A DNA stretch of 64,000 nucleotides from the NCBI GenBank assembly GCA_037576215.1, contig JBANDB010000004.1, forward strand, positions 5,022,001 to 5,086,000, written 5' to 3'. Source of the DNA: Armillaria gallica. Its lineage: Eukaryota; Basidiomycota; Agaricomycetes; Agaricales; Physalacriaceae. Position 1 is the first letter of the stretch; every line of letters begins with the position of its first letter. The position numbers and the translations under genes are program-made. Positions 1 through 12,306 of this stretch are shown here, piece after piece. Below the pieces are notes generated by a model. That model did no database searches and had not been told where the DNA came from. It worked only from the letters and a program-made list of their open reading frames with translations.

Positions 1-699
1 GTGTTTGCTCATTAGGTCACGCGCCTCCGCCTCTGACCATGTAACAGAACATTGTCACTTTCTTTGATATCATCCATAGCAAAGTTGTTGCTGAGATGGA
101 TGATGCTCTGGAGCAAGTAACATCTAAAATGTTTTCTGTTTCGTTGCTTATCCGTTTTTGCAGAGCGACAGATCAACTCGAGAACGAGCTTATGGGTGAG
201 CTGGAAAACGCGAGACTCGTGCGGTTGCTATGCAAGTTCGGTTTCATCAACGAACGACCGGAGTGAGTTTTGTTCTGAATACGTGGTGCTTGTCTCAACA
301 TTAACAGATTCGCTCGCGACCCTCGTTGGTCTGAAACTGGGGATCGCTACATCATCAAACTCTTCCGCGATTATGTATTTCACCAGCTTGATGAGAACGG
401 CAATCCTGTTACCAATCTCTCGCATGTCTTGACTTGTTTGAACAAGGTGACTTGTCCTCGTCGTTCTGTACATATTTTGATACTCACAAAACTCTCTACA
501 CAGCTGGATGCTGGGTCGGAAGAGAAGCTCATGCTGATTGCTCCAGACGAACAGAGTTGCTTGGTCGTGAGTTACAAGGAGATAAAATCGTGCGTCGAGG
601 CTGCTTTCAGGTATGTGCTACTGCGGCATGTCGTCTACCTGACTGACCTTGGGTTGCAGCGAGCTCGCCAGGGCTGGAAGCAGCGTCTACAGAGTGTGA
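1..699 (+). CDS. PAN3: PAN3 poly(A)-nuclease subunit, 3' end (partial at left edge)
   Basis: These are the last five exons of PAN3, the regulatory subunit that tethers the PAN2 deadenylase to poly(A)-binding protein in cytoplasmic mRNA poly(A) trimming. Exons threaded by hand: 48-112, 164-262, 308-446, 504-610 and 660-699, ending in TGA. They encode the C-terminal pseudokinase and knob region with the family signatures [43 protein letters not shown] and [14 protein letters not shown]. The intron at 113-163 only keeps the frame if it uses a GC donor (GCAAGT) with an AG acceptor, giving LE-ATDQ. The rest of the gene lies to the left of the window. Confidence 0.9.
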
Positions 700-1600
700 T
701 ACCTGATGGATTTGGAATAAAATAGGCAGAATTAGAAAAAAGACTCGGAAAACAAATGAAATGAATGCTGACCAGGCCGGAAAACGCCTTGATGACCCTT
801 GAACGGCATGAAAAGGAGCCAGGAAAGGAAATGTTCCTTCCTACTAAGGAAATTCATGCCGAAAAATTCAATGAAATCTGCTAGGTGCTCGAGTTCTGTC
901 ACGTGATCACTAAATTTTTGGCACAGTGTATCTACTTTTACATGAAATGCTACTCGAAAAAAACGAGGGACCCCCTCCCAGAGAGATTCCCAAAATCCAA
1001 ATGAAAAACCCCCCCTCGCCATCGAGCACCCTGCCACCGAGTCGACGTCGTACTGGCAATGTGCACGGCTGGACTCCACATGAGTACACAGTGGATAACC
1101 GAACAGACAAGCAACACACCTTCAAATGGTCTCATCCTCTGCCACGCAAATGCAAACATTGAGGCCAATGCCGCTCGTTCCTTGGTGCTGCTTCCAAAAC
1201 TCGTTACGCCTCGAATACCCCAAACCTTGGACGCTCTTGATACAAGTGTTATCGGAGACTGCCCTGCAAACTATTAGTCTACCGTCTGCAGCAAACAAAC
1301 AAACACTTACCCAAAATTCATAAACACCGTGCTAGTTGGTGGAAGGCGACGTGGGATGCTAGGGTGCCGAATTCGTCAGAACACCATCCCGGCGGAAAAG
1401 AAATTTCAATACATACTGCAAACATCCTAACTCTCAACAACGCTTCACCGTAGAAATCCATAGACTTCGCCAGGACGCCTCAATGCGTAACGTTCGGGGA
1501 CTGGACGTAGCGGGAGGGAATGACTTGACACAGGAGTGGGGGAAGAGACGCTCTCGGACATGGATGGAGAGATCGGATACGCGTTGATTGCAACTCCGCA
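700..1600. other. PAN3 3' flank, no gene recognised
   Basis: The first 60 bp hold the likely PAN3 polyadenylation zone (AATAAAATAG at 716-725). The rest contains only short overlapping reading frames without recognisable protein similarity, and a C7 homopolymer near 1009 that is C5 in unit 2. The same stretch recurs at 12307-13206. Confidence 0.5.
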
Positions 1601-2760
1601 TCTCCCCACATCGCCCATATCCTGGTTCCCCGGGAGCTGATACATCGCGTAACGGCGAAATTCGATACTCCCTCGAAGATAGGATAGGACGACATCGTAG
1701 ATATTGGTCTGCACAATTCGTTAGCACTTTAACAATAATGAAAACAACACGGAATGCTTACCAGCACACCACCATGGGACTCGGCAATGCGGACACACAT
1801 CAATCCCGGACTAAACCTCCCCCGCGTCAGCTATATCCTCGCTCGCCGGACGTCGATACGTCGTCTCGCAACAAAAGTCGTTCCCGTGATTGTTGAGGCC
1901 CTGTGATTGGCTTCGCTAGCTAGAGGGTGCTGGGCTACAAGACCTGTCAGTACTTCATTGCTCACCAAGGTACAAGTGAACACTCACCATACTTCAGCGG
2001 CCACACGGGAATCAAGACACGACAACCTCGGCCATGCGTTGCGTTCCCATCCCGCGCGCAATCTTTTCCTCCGCCCCTCCACTTCCGTCTCCAACCATCG
2101 CTCGCCGGACGTCGATACATCGTCTCAGAGCAACATCCGCCGTTCCTGCCAATGTTGAGAACCTGTAATAGGTGTCGCTAGCTCGAGGGAACAGGGCTAC
2201 AGAAGTCGTCAATACTTCATTGCTCGCGAAGTTAGAGGTGAACACTTACCATACTTCGCCGACGACACGGAACTCAACAGACACGACGATCTCGGCCATA
2301 AGCTCGCGCGATTGGACTCCAATCCCGCGCGCGCATCGTATCCATCTCGAATCAGGCGCTTCCCTGCTCGCCGGACTTCGATGCGTCGTCTCAGAACAAA
2401 ATTCGCAGCTCCAGCAAATGCTGACCACCAGGACTCTATATCGGCGTCGTGCAGTGGCTTGAGGATGACACCGGAATGGTAGGAGACCGGGACTACAAAA
2501 CTCATCAACACTTCATCACCCACGAAGATACAACTGAATACGCACCATCCTTCGCCAGCCACACGGGACTCGAGACACGATGACCTCGGCCATGAGCTAG
2601 AGTGTTCGGATTCCCATCCCGCGCGTGCATCAAGCCATCACTCCCGTCCTCTTCCACTTCATATCCATCTCAATGGAGCTGCCTCCCTGCTCGCCGGACG
2701 TTCATACGTCGTGTCAGAGCAAAATTCGTCTCTGTCGAGGGTATACGCACGGCGTACGGC
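1600..2760 (-). repeat. Array of degenerate exon/intron modules (about 265 bp period)
   Basis: Four diverged direct repeats, with a weaker fifth near 1627, share the core GCTCGCCGGACGTCGATAC followed by CGTC; the cores lie near 1849, 2102, 2371 and 2693. Read on the minus strand each module looks like an exon of about 150-170 bp, carrying a CSETxYRRPAS-like peptide, followed by a short intron with good donor (GTGAGTGTTC or GTAAGTGTTC) and acceptor signals. Some modules are open through the exon, others have stops, so coding potential is doubtful. No known family is recognised. An identical array lies in unit 2 at 13206-14366. Confidence 0.55.
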
Positions 2761-5700
2761 GGAACGTCAAGTGCTGGGTGCCGAGGTGGGGGTGGGGAGT
2801 GTGCATGAGTCTTGTGCTTGAACGCGTGAGATCGATGCGGACGCGCGTGATCGATCGTATGCGCGGAGAGGATGCACACCCACTCCAGCATCTCCGCATG
2901 CCTTCCTCACCACAGGAACTCCATCCCTCCCTTTATGCCATCTCCTCTCCAGGATCCCACCGTTCTTCGTCACCTATACGAGATAGCGGACCACTGTGAG
3001 GGACGGGGCAAGCGTTGAACGTTGAAAGATGGCGTGGACGTATCTTGAGGATGGCGGTGAGTCGGCGGTGAGGTGTCGACAAAGGATAAGGATAAAGCTG
3101 CAAAAACATTAATGTCAGTTCTATCTGTACGTACATCGGACAGACTCGATTGAATTCACTTACATGCTACTCATCCTCGCGGCCCATCACATACAAAAAC
3201 GTCATTGGGGATTACTGGCCTCGGGGCCTCCAGCTCGGGAAACTAGGTCTTGACCAACGCGAGAAACAACCTTAAAAATCGAAGCAAATGTAAGGAAAAT
3301 TACAGCTAACATGAACGGCCAAAATAACTTACAAAATAACAGAATAAATCAACTCGGATGTCCATATATTTACTGCTGACGTAGAGATAGAACATCCAAT
3401 GTCGGAAGAGAATAAAGGAGTTTGACGACGCGGCACAGTCGACAGATGGTAGAGAAGGGAAGAGCCTGCCAAACATCGCGTCGCAGCCAAACATTCCTTT
3501 TACGGAACTCACCGCCTACCACGTCTACAATCCCACATCGACGCGCTCCGAAGAGCACGCGACGCGACGCAGACATGACAAGGGGATACATGGCAAGCAA
3601 TAGCAACGGTGGATGATGAATAACACCAACATAATAAAGGCAGAGAGGTGGGAAGGGGGAACACACACCTATTCATTTTCCGAAGCTTATATATTCCTCC
3701 AGGTCCTTCCTCGGCCCGAAAAATTTAACGAATCATGCAAGTTCGGATATTCCGATGTCTCGCCATTGCATGCTATAAGTTTCCCTAGCAATCGGACCAG
3801 GTTCGCTCCGGCAAAACTCGTAATTACCCTGTATTTCATTCCTCTTGTCAGTGCCTGGATGTTCTCCAATGACAACGGAAGGCTCGTGCGAGCATTCCTC
3901 TGCCATTGGATATTATCTAGGCATTGTGTTCTGAATATATTTTCTGTTCTGAAGCAAGCTATTCTCACCTGGAATCAAATCTTCAAAATTCAACCTTTTT
4001 CATGGCACTGCAAGACCTTTGGCCTCAAATAGCCACTCACGTAAATCATATTTCAACTTGTGTGATCCTACCCTGATCTCAGGGTATTAATTTCGCAAGT
4101 TTACGTGGCCTGAACTCATCCATTTCCTTGTGTTTTCTCAATTCTCAGATATTAAGTTTATCTCAGGTGGTTTCAAAGTGGTCTAGTAACTTAGGTTCCT
4201 CAGCAGCATACTCAGAGTACTCAGAGAGAACAAATGCACAACTCAGTCAGTAAGGTATCCATTCATGGGACCCTGCAATGGCATGCAAGGTCAGGGTAAG
4301 TTCAATATATTAAACTGACATTTAAATTTTAGGCTGCTCGTTCTTGCGGTACAAGCACTGAGAACCCGCATGTATCTTCCGGGAGAAGTACCTTGCCAAC
4401 GAGCTTCTAGGTGATGTAAGACTAGACTTGCCCGAGTCGGAAGAGAATACGGTGGCATCAAGGGTCGATTGCATGAAGATATGTCAGCTATCTTCGCAAA
4501 TTATAGCGTAAAATTCACTCACCATATGTGACACCATCAGAGGCTATGCCGTCCCTCATGCACAGTCATCTGCGGCGCACACAAAGTCAGTGCTAGCTGG
4601 TGACGACAAATGATGGGAAGATACCTTATGGAGTAATTGATGACAACCGCTAGGCCGTATCGAATTCCAAAGCCTCACGAGCCTGAGTTCCAAAAGAAAG
4701 GTGTAAGTGCCTGTCACTGTTTTCCAAAGATCGGAACCTTAGTATAGCCGAAGGGATGACGACCGCTCTATTGTCCTATTCGGTCTTCGTTTTGAGGTGC
4801 TGGGGAGTTTCAATCGTAAACCTGATTTCTCAATGGATCCAGATATGTGCGCAACAAGTTGGGATGTATTTTTCGCAGTGGTACATTAACATACAAAGCT
4901 AGATCATTCTTAGAACCTTGATATCTTGATAGGAAGACAGAAAACACGAACCAAGGCTACCTATTCCGAGGACAAGCAATGCTCTTCACATATTTCCTAT
5001 TCGCAGAGTTCTTACGGTGCGTATCCTCACCGAAGCACTGTCTCGGGGTAACCGGAAATCCAATGAGCACTCCGGAGATTCCCTGACGACGAAGACCTAA
5101 GATAGTGTTTCATATTGGCTTTGCGAGCCTGGCTGCCATAGATCAGTAAACGAATATATGAATGTAATAAATTATTGTGTACCGATTGGAAAGATTTTCG
5201 GGGAGTAATTCCACGTCCCTGGAAAGTCGGCATGATCAGAGCAGGCTAAAAAACCATCAGTATATGTCTATATTGCGAAGACATTGCAAAGATTTCAACT
5301 GGAATGTGTACAATACTCGTAAGTAGAAGTGCTTTATGAAAACAAATGAAAACCCCTTACATCTACAATGAAATCTTCCTTCATTTGAGAAATAGCGCTT
5401 CGAGCTCTAGTTGAGCTCTTGAATTTATTGCTATCCCGAGCGTCTCGTAGACTTGAGAAGGAGTCGAACATGTACCGTGGTGATGGTGTAAGTGAAAGAA
5501 GCAGCTTTGATCAGATGGCAAGTTCCGCCCAATCCGAAAGCGGCAGCAACCTCTCTTGACGACTTACCATCTACTCGATCATTATAATCTCGTCTCGATA
5601 GTCTAGAATTGCTTTTCAAACTTCATATTCCATTTTCTCTGAGATCCTTACCATTCCAGAAACAATTTGTATCTACTTTACTGATTAAAATCACGAATTG

Positions 5701-6640
5701 ACACGATTTTCTCTCTTTAGATTCATTCTGAATGGCCTATAATCAACGCTCAACTACTTGGGACCCTACGATACACGTCATTTAATTAAGGAGGGCCTTC
5801 GGACCGAGCCACCGACGTGTCGAGATCATGATGTACGAGGGCAGCCCTGAGTTTGGATAGGAGCAAAGTCCTTGGCTGGTGAGTTTTAGCTTTTCATGTG
5901 ATTTCATAGGAGCAGAAACTGACGGAAATTATTTGTTTATGGCATAAAGGTGTTTCAGGGTTCTCTTCCCTTTTCAAAACACTGTCCTGCTTGAGTTATA
6001 CCGACCCAAACCCGAAATCCGCGTGCCTGTGTGAGTATTTCAGTTGGTTTCTACACAATGTCGGCACTCACGGACGTTGATGGAACATAGAATCGTTACA
6101 TCAGGATGGAAACATATTTCGTCGACCCTCCTTGCCTTCCCTGAACCCACCGAAGTGAAATAAGACTCCAGAACACATTTCTCGTAAGTTCTGAATATCT
6201 TCCAAGTTTCAATACGGCTAATACTTGGGCCCGGCTGCGCTTTCAGGGTCTTATCAAGACATCCCTGAGCCTCGTGTACCCCGAAGCAACCGTCTGAATC
6301 TTGGAAGTTTGTGGAATCCTCGATTATCCTCTCATTCTCTGCATGTCTCTTGCATTAACATCGACTTTATCCATTCGGATGAAGACCAGCAGCTGCGGGG
6401 GAGGGACGACTACATCTCTGTAATGTTCGGGCTCTTGTTCGCGTGCGATATCGGAAGCAGTAAGTCCGCTGTCCAACGGGAAATTCATACATCCCTTCTG
6501 ACTGGTTTCTCAAATTTCCGATTTTCAGAACGCTCGAAAATTTAAGACCGATCAGACCGTGCTCACCTCATCATTCCGTCGTCAAGTGACGTATTTCTGT
6601 TGGATCTAGACCCGTCGCGAATGGGTATTAATACGAGGAC
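2761..6640. other. Long stretch without a recognised gene
   Basis: I see no recognisable protein here. The longest open frames are an unremarkable 139-aa frame at 3613-4032 and short minus-strand frames around 3370-3666; none carries a known motif. Scattered intron-like elements occur on both strands, for example a plus-strand GTAAGT to TTTTAG pair at 4305-4333, so low-level transcription is possible. The same sequence recurs at 14367-18247. Confidence 0.4.
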
Positions 6641-6645
6641 CTACC

Positions 6646-6722
6646 GACTTGATTTCTTCATTCCCTTCATTCCCTCATTCCCTCTCCTCCTTCCTCCTCT
6701 TCTCCCTCTCACTATCACACCC
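6646..6722 (+). promoter_or_regulatory. Pyrimidine-rich tract upstream of the short-exon unit
   Basis: A nearly pure C/T stretch (TTCATTCCC repeats running into CTCCTCCTTCC and CTCCCTCTC) lies about 80 bp ahead of the first candidate exon. CT-rich tracts are common in core promoters of filamentous fungi. A TGACGT element lies just upstream near 6586. The same tract recurs in unit 2 at 18253-18329. Confidence 0.4.
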
Positions 6723-6799
6723 CCTTAAGCAGCTTCTGCTCACTGTCGAGAAACCTCTCTGCGAGGTCTGTCCCTTCGTTGAACGTCCTCGACGCGTCG

Positions 6800-8900
6800 A
6801 TTTAATTTTCTAGTAGTTTGATGGTCCCGATCTCGTGATCGCCATCACCTGCCATTTTCGTTGATTTTATCTTTGACTCTAACAGCCATCGTGTGCTCGC
6901 TGTCAAGCTCGCTGATAGTTACGGTGAGGTCATCATCTTAACTAACCATATATATTTTTGTTCTAATATTTCTTAGGAGTGCTTTGACGATCTCTCGATT
7001 ACCGCGGCATTGAGCACTGAGCTCGACGCCTAATGTTATAGTAAGTGAAGCCATTGTCTTCAATAACTCAAGTAACTCACCAGTACTTTCTCTAGCTTTT
7101 CCTTTGGATTCAATGGCTTTGAAACGACTTGTATTGGTGTGTTGCAAGAAGGTAAGCATTGTTCTTTTTTCATTGATTTCCAGCTAACGTTGTACTGTCA
7201 TTTCAGGCGACGATACATAGTGCAATGTGGGCGACGACACAGCAGGACGACTCTTATGTTTACTGGACGTAGGGATCAAATAAAGGTGTGTGGCCGTCTT
7301 TCCTACCTCTTTCACGCTAACACACGATCCGATACACTAGAACATTACTCGTTCCGGTCGTGGACTGTCACCATTGTTTCCTTTCGATTGACCCATAGCG
7401 TCTCGCTGCTCGGAGGTAAGTACCGTGCTACCTATCCATTTCAAGCTAAGGTTTTACTTTTCTCAGGCGACAATCTACGGTACCATGTTGCAAGTTCTTT
7501 ATTCGGTACAACGCAGCGGGAAGAACCTTATGAGGGGATCGAATACAGGTGCGTGGCCGTGCTTTTTTACTTCTTTGTCTGCACATGCTCTAACACGCTA
7601 TCCGGTTTTAGTATCTTTCTTGTTATGGCGTACTGCAACTTCCGCAAACGCTGAATGACGCCTCCCTGGCATTGAAACCAATACTGTGAGTGCTTACTAT
7701 TCGAGTGCCCGTTCTTTTGACTAAGTTGTGATTCATATAGACTACACTTATTGGGCAATAGTCTACAATATATACAAGTTCGTACTATGCCCATTGTAAG
7801 CACGTTCCCCTGCAAGGTGCGCTGCTTTCATTTCTGGAGTCTGCGTTTACTAATAGGCCGTGTGTTTTGCTAGGGTTTTACCATGTCACGACCAGTGGGA
7901 GACTCGGCCTGCACCCTTGGGTTCGCTAGGCATGCTGCTGAACGAGGGTAGGACGAGATCCGCAGACTGCGAGACACGGTGAGCTCGTACTTTTTTTGCT
8001 TATGGTCCTCGTTCCTAACATTACCTAGATAACATTCAGTCCTCAAGCTTATTTGGCATTGCGCCGCGGAGCAACGGCTGCATGGGTAATTCAACGGTAA
8101 GCAGATGCTGTGGATTCGCTAGCTACCAGTTAACTAATCATCTATGCAGGTCTAATGTCGGCACTCGAATACTCTCGTTCACCGGGTGTCCGAGTTGTAC
8201 ATGGTAAATCAGACGCTCTGTTCAAATTTAGGTAAAACCTGACACTTCGTATCAGGATCGACAGTGGACATGGCAAGTTTCCTCATGTATCGGACCTCGG
8301 CGGCAGGTCCTAGCTTGATCCTTGCCTCTCGCGCGCGCTAACGGGGGACGGATTGAATCGAGGATTTCCCTTCTTAGTGCGAAGCACGACAACGATGGCA
8401 TGTAAAGGTCCCTGTAAGTGCCGATTATCCTGTTTCTCCTTCATTTCATTGATTTGTCTTGCTTGCTTAGAGACATAGGCCGTGTATTTACTATATATCC
8501 GGTACGCGTCCTTGCACTTGAACTTGATTCTGATACTAACTAATTACTCACTCTAGCTGCCGAAATGAATAATATATGCCTCGGTGTTCTGTAAGTGTTC
8601 GTGCCTACTGATATCACTAAGGAGCTAACAACCAATTAGATGTTGACCATACCTCAGGTCGGAGTATCCGAGTAAGGACCTATGCGCAAGGCACAGATCT
8701 GAGATCACCTGCGGAAAGTGAAGGTTCATTGCCTGGAAAGTGAAAGCCGAGACGACTTTACGTCGACTTGCAATTTTGAGGTAAGATACTCATTTTTCTG
8801 AGTCAAGAGGTGACTGACGTTTGCGTAGATTTGGGCGAGCCAAGTATTTTGTTGCAAAAAGATGATTATATTGATGCTACGGAGGATTACAAAGTAGACT
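6800..8900 (+). ncRNA. Spliced transcription unit of 15 tiny introns, no long ORF (unit 1)
   Basis: Fifteen consecutive intron-like elements of 48-78 nt follow one another on the plus strand: 6924-6976, 7041-7095, 7152-7206, 7286-7340, 7416-7466, 7549-7611, 7686-7740, 7796-7873, 7979-8028, 8097-8149, 8204-8255, 8414-8470, 8502-8556, 8591-8639 and 8781-8828. Each has a GTRNG-type donor, most have an internal CTAA-like branch site, and all end in YAG. The exons between them are mostly 31-158 nt. Joining them by these sites does not give a long frame, because stops occur in every phase I tried. A 75-bp pyrimidine-rich tract at 6646-6722 upstream looks like a fungal promoter. I infer a spliced non-coding RNA or a decayed short-exon gene. 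Confidence 0.5.
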
Positions 8901-9629
8901 AACAGTAGTTAGCTGTGAGCTCAAGACGGCCAGACCAACGTCAGGCGCAAGGTGCACGCTCTGATCCGGAGCGAGGTCTGACTAAGATGCTCATGACCCT
9001 TCAACCACACACCGCGAACAAGATCCTCCGCTCCCAAAACGACGCCTTTGCCTCGCCGCCGGCCATATCACTTTTGATTCCAGCTACTTCGGATGGCCCA
9101 GTAACTCGAAATCGCAAGTCAGACTCTTGCGGCACGCAAATCGACGTCGATGGCTGGAAGGAGGCTCGGAGATGGAGGGACGACCACAGCAAATAGAGGA
9201 GGTGGATAGACGCCGAGGGCGGAAGGTCATAGAAGAAGGGAGGGACGGACGTCTGTGGCTGTGGAGGGAGGACGGACGGAGTCGATCGCAAGGCATAGGA
9301 TGGACGTCTTTGGCTGCGAGGGAGTCGTCTTTGAGGGTCGTGGCCATGGAGGGAAATGTCTCAGTGGAGAGGAAGGGCCGACCTCTTTGGTGGTCTTTGA
9401 GCGTTTGACGCGTCTTGAGATGGGCTCCGGAAGGGAAAATCGGGATTCGGAATGGTGTTGAAGAGTGTCGAGGGTTGTGGATTTGGCAGGGACATGTAGA
9501 GAAGGCCGCGGATGCACGACTTGGCGATGGCTCGAAGAAGGCGGCAGCATCGTTTGCGAGCTTGGACATGAAGGCAGGAGTCAAGGAGTGGTCGGCCCCG
9601 GCTTAGGATCTCATAACTGCGATAACCGC
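8901..9629. other. Purine-rich stretch upstream of PAN3
   Basis: The plus strand is rich in GGAGGGA and GGACGGA motifs between about 9150 and 9480, which leaves frames open on both strands, including one of 166 codons on the minus strand (9084-9584). The composition is serine/proline/arginine-rich with no motif, so I take it as PAN3 upstream sequence and not a gene. It recurs at 20509-21237. Confidence 0.4.
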
Positions 9630-12306
9630 ATGGGCTCGCGTAACATTGCCCGCCGCCGTCGACGCTTCTTGCTGACTGACCGCCAGTCGTGCTGCACAGC
9701 ATTGCCGCGTCCAGTTTCTATTTCTCTCCGCAACGGCTTTCTTTCTCGCCCGCAGTCGTCCTCGGCCATCAAGATTGTGAATCCCAACACCCAGGACGAA
9801 CGCAGACCTCAGTCACGCAAGGGTCAGTCTGTTCATCGTTGAACTGGGCGCCCACTGACCTATTCATCCTAGATTCGGTGCAACGACAATGTAGGAATAT
9901 CATGATTTACGGGTAGGCATCATTACTGCTGTTCTACGGCTGTTCTTACCCTATGCAGCTCTTGCAAATACCAAGACAAAGGCTGCATGTATTACCATCC
10001 ACCTGTGAGCGACCTGGTTGCTTTATTGATTGGATTATTTACCTCTGGTAGTCGCCGGACACGCCCAAGACTATGTACGTATCATTGTTCCTAGTGGTAC
10101 AGCTGCAGTTTACCTTTCAATCCAGTCCTCGGTCGGAGTCTGTTTCACTCACTGCACAGGCCGTTAATGCTCCCGTTCAAGTACCCAAGGCGGCTACTGC
10201 CTCTGCTCCAGTTCCTCAGACGACATCGTCGCCGTCGTTATCTGCTTTGGCCCAGTCATCTTTTTCGTCGTGAGTCATTCTTTCGTCTATTGTGCATATC
10301 TGACTTTGTCCAAGGCCCTCTCCCCGTCTCCCACTACAGACTGATCGTCAAGATTTCAAGCCTCAGAATTGAAACGATAAATACCCGTACAGCGGAGACC
10401 GGTTCAATTAGAGTCTAGGGAATGAGATGGAAGATGTACGAGGCTCATTTTCTCCCACTTTACTCTCGCTAATTCTCGTCCCAGCTTGATTTTCGGTTCT
10501 GGAAAATTGGCGGGTTTTCTTGCTATTTCGGTCCTCTTGGACATTTACATACGAGAATACAAAGTTTTTTCTTCGCTGATTTCACCGTGCAATTGAATTA
10601 CTACCTTTATATGAACTCTATTCTTTCTACATTCATTTCTGCTCATTTCGACGGCCCTTCGTTCCTTCATCCTCTGACCTCAGGGAAGTACTTCAGACCC
10701 GGAGCGAAACTATACGCGGTGCCCCTGCGCCTGGTCTGAGCTTACCAGAGGACCTGCAAGGATATCACACTCTCGTTCCCCTTGAATCCAGTGCTGCGAA
10801 TGAGCGGCGGAAGTTTGGGAGCTGGTATTCCACTGTATACCGTGCCATCAACTCCACAGATGGCGCGCCGTATACCTTGCGAAGAGTGGAGAGTGCGTGC
10901 TTTATACCAGATGGCAGACTCCATTCTCATCGACATTCATAGATTATCGCCTGATGCATCAGTCCGCTTTCACCGCCATTGAGGCCTGGTCACGGATTCG
11001 ACATCCGAACATTGTTCTTGTTCGTGAGGCATTCACAACACGCCTTTTGGTGATAGCTCCCTTGTTGTGGCTTATGCATATCACGCTGGCGCGAAAACCC
11101 TCTACGACGCTCACTTCAAACCACAACCCCCGACCGTCCAACCGTCCTTTCGTTCTCATATTCAACTTCAACCGACAGCGATCCCAGAGCGCACGATCTG
11201 GTCGTATATTGTTCAGATCGCTTCTGCCATCAAGAGGGTCCACGAAGCAGGGCTCGCAGTGCGAATGATCGATGTTTCCAAAATATTGGTCACAGGCAAG
11301 AACCGGTAATGATAGGCCTTCCATCCGTTATCAATCACTTCTCATACTTTGTTTTCTAGCATTCGGATAAGCTCTTGCGGAATCGTAGATGTTCTGACGT
11401 ACGACGCTCAGCAGGACATACATCTGTTGCAACTTGAAGATCTGTCCATGTTTGGTCGACTGATCATTGCTCTTTGTTGTACGAACGCCTCGGCTGCCTC
11501 TGGGGGTAACTTTCAGAAGAGTCTTGAGATAATGGCACAGGCATATAGTCCTGAAATCAAGAATGTGGCCTTGTTCCTGATCAGCAAGAATAATCCTCAT
11601 CGGGTACGTGTTTGCTCATTAGGTCACGCGCCTCCGCCTCTGACCATGTAACAGAACATTGTCACTTTCTTTGATATCATCCATAGCAAAGTTGTTGCTG
11701 AGATGGATGATGCTCTGGAGCAAGTAACATCTAAAATGTTTTCTGTTTCGTTGCTTATCCGTTTTTGCAGAGCGACAGATCAACTCGAGAACGAGCTTAT
11801 GGGTGAGCTGGAAAACGCGAGACTCGTGCGGTTGCTATGCAAGTTCGGTTTCATCAACGAACGACCGGAGTGAGTTTTGTTCTGAATACGTGGTGCTTGT
11901 CTCAACATTAACAGATTCGCTCGCGACCCTCGTTGGTCTGAAACTGGGGATCGCTACATCATCAAACTCTTCCGCGATTATGTATTTCACCAGCTTGATG
12001 AGAACGGCAATCCTGTTACCAATCTCTCGCATGTCTTGACTTGTTTGAACAAGGTGACTTGTCCTCGTCGTTCTGTACATATTTTGATACTCACAAAACT
12101 CTCTACACAGCTGGATGCTGGGTCGGAAGAGAAGCTCATGCTGATTGCTCCAGACGAACAGAGTTGCTTGGTCGTGAGTTACAAGGAGATAAAATCGTGC
12201 GTCGAGGCTGCTTTCAGGTATGTGCTACTGCGGCATGTCGTCTACCTGACTGACCTTGGGTTGCAGCGAGCTCGCCAGGGCTGGAAGCAGCGTCTACAGA
12301 GTGTGA
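9630..12306 (+). CDS. PAN3: PAN3, copy spanning the unit 1/unit 2 junction; frameshifted
   Basis: This is the PAN2-PAN3 deadenylase regulatory subunit. The N-terminus has [18 protein letters not shown] and a CCCH zinc finger ([21 protein letters not shown], about 9889-10000) that binds RNA; a low-complexity linker, the [17 protein letters not shown] segment, the pseudokinase ([40 protein letters not shown]) and the C-terminal knob follow. Introns of about 50 nt include 10891-10943 and 11309-11359. A G is missing near 11043 relative to copy 2, so the frame fails just after FTTR and the pseudokinase is broken here. The linker at 10270-10690 could not be threaded cleanly in either copy, so undetected introns or further indels remain there. 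The ATG at 9630 is the nearest in-frame start but is uncertain. Confidence 0.85.

Larger units (their letters stand above)
1..11607. repeat. Tandem repeat unit 1 (11.6 kb)
   Basis: This is the first visible copy of an 11.6 kb head-to-tail repeat; the same sequence restarts at 11608 and 23218. It starts in a PAN3 intron and ends in the 5' part of that intron, so its edges are set by the window and not by a true boundary. Compared with unit 2 I found six differences by eye, all indels: one A near 866, C7 against C5 near 1009, one A near 3415, T7 against T8 near 7990, T6 against T7 near 10565, and a missing G near 11043. Their net effect (+3) exactly explains the lengths 11607 and 11610, so substitutions must be very rare. 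Confidence 0.97.

Noticed and set aside
196..725. Open frames of 70-98 codons over the PAN3 3' exons
   Set aside because: They read through PAN3 introns or in the wrong frame; the spliced PAN3 exons explain the sequence. The same holds for the repeats at 11803-12332 and 23413-23876.
9084..9584. 166-codon minus-strand frame upstream of PAN3 (and its copy at 20692-21192)
   Set aside because: It lies in a purine-rich biased stretch where several frames are open at once; it has no motif and a serine/proline/arginine composition expected from the base composition.
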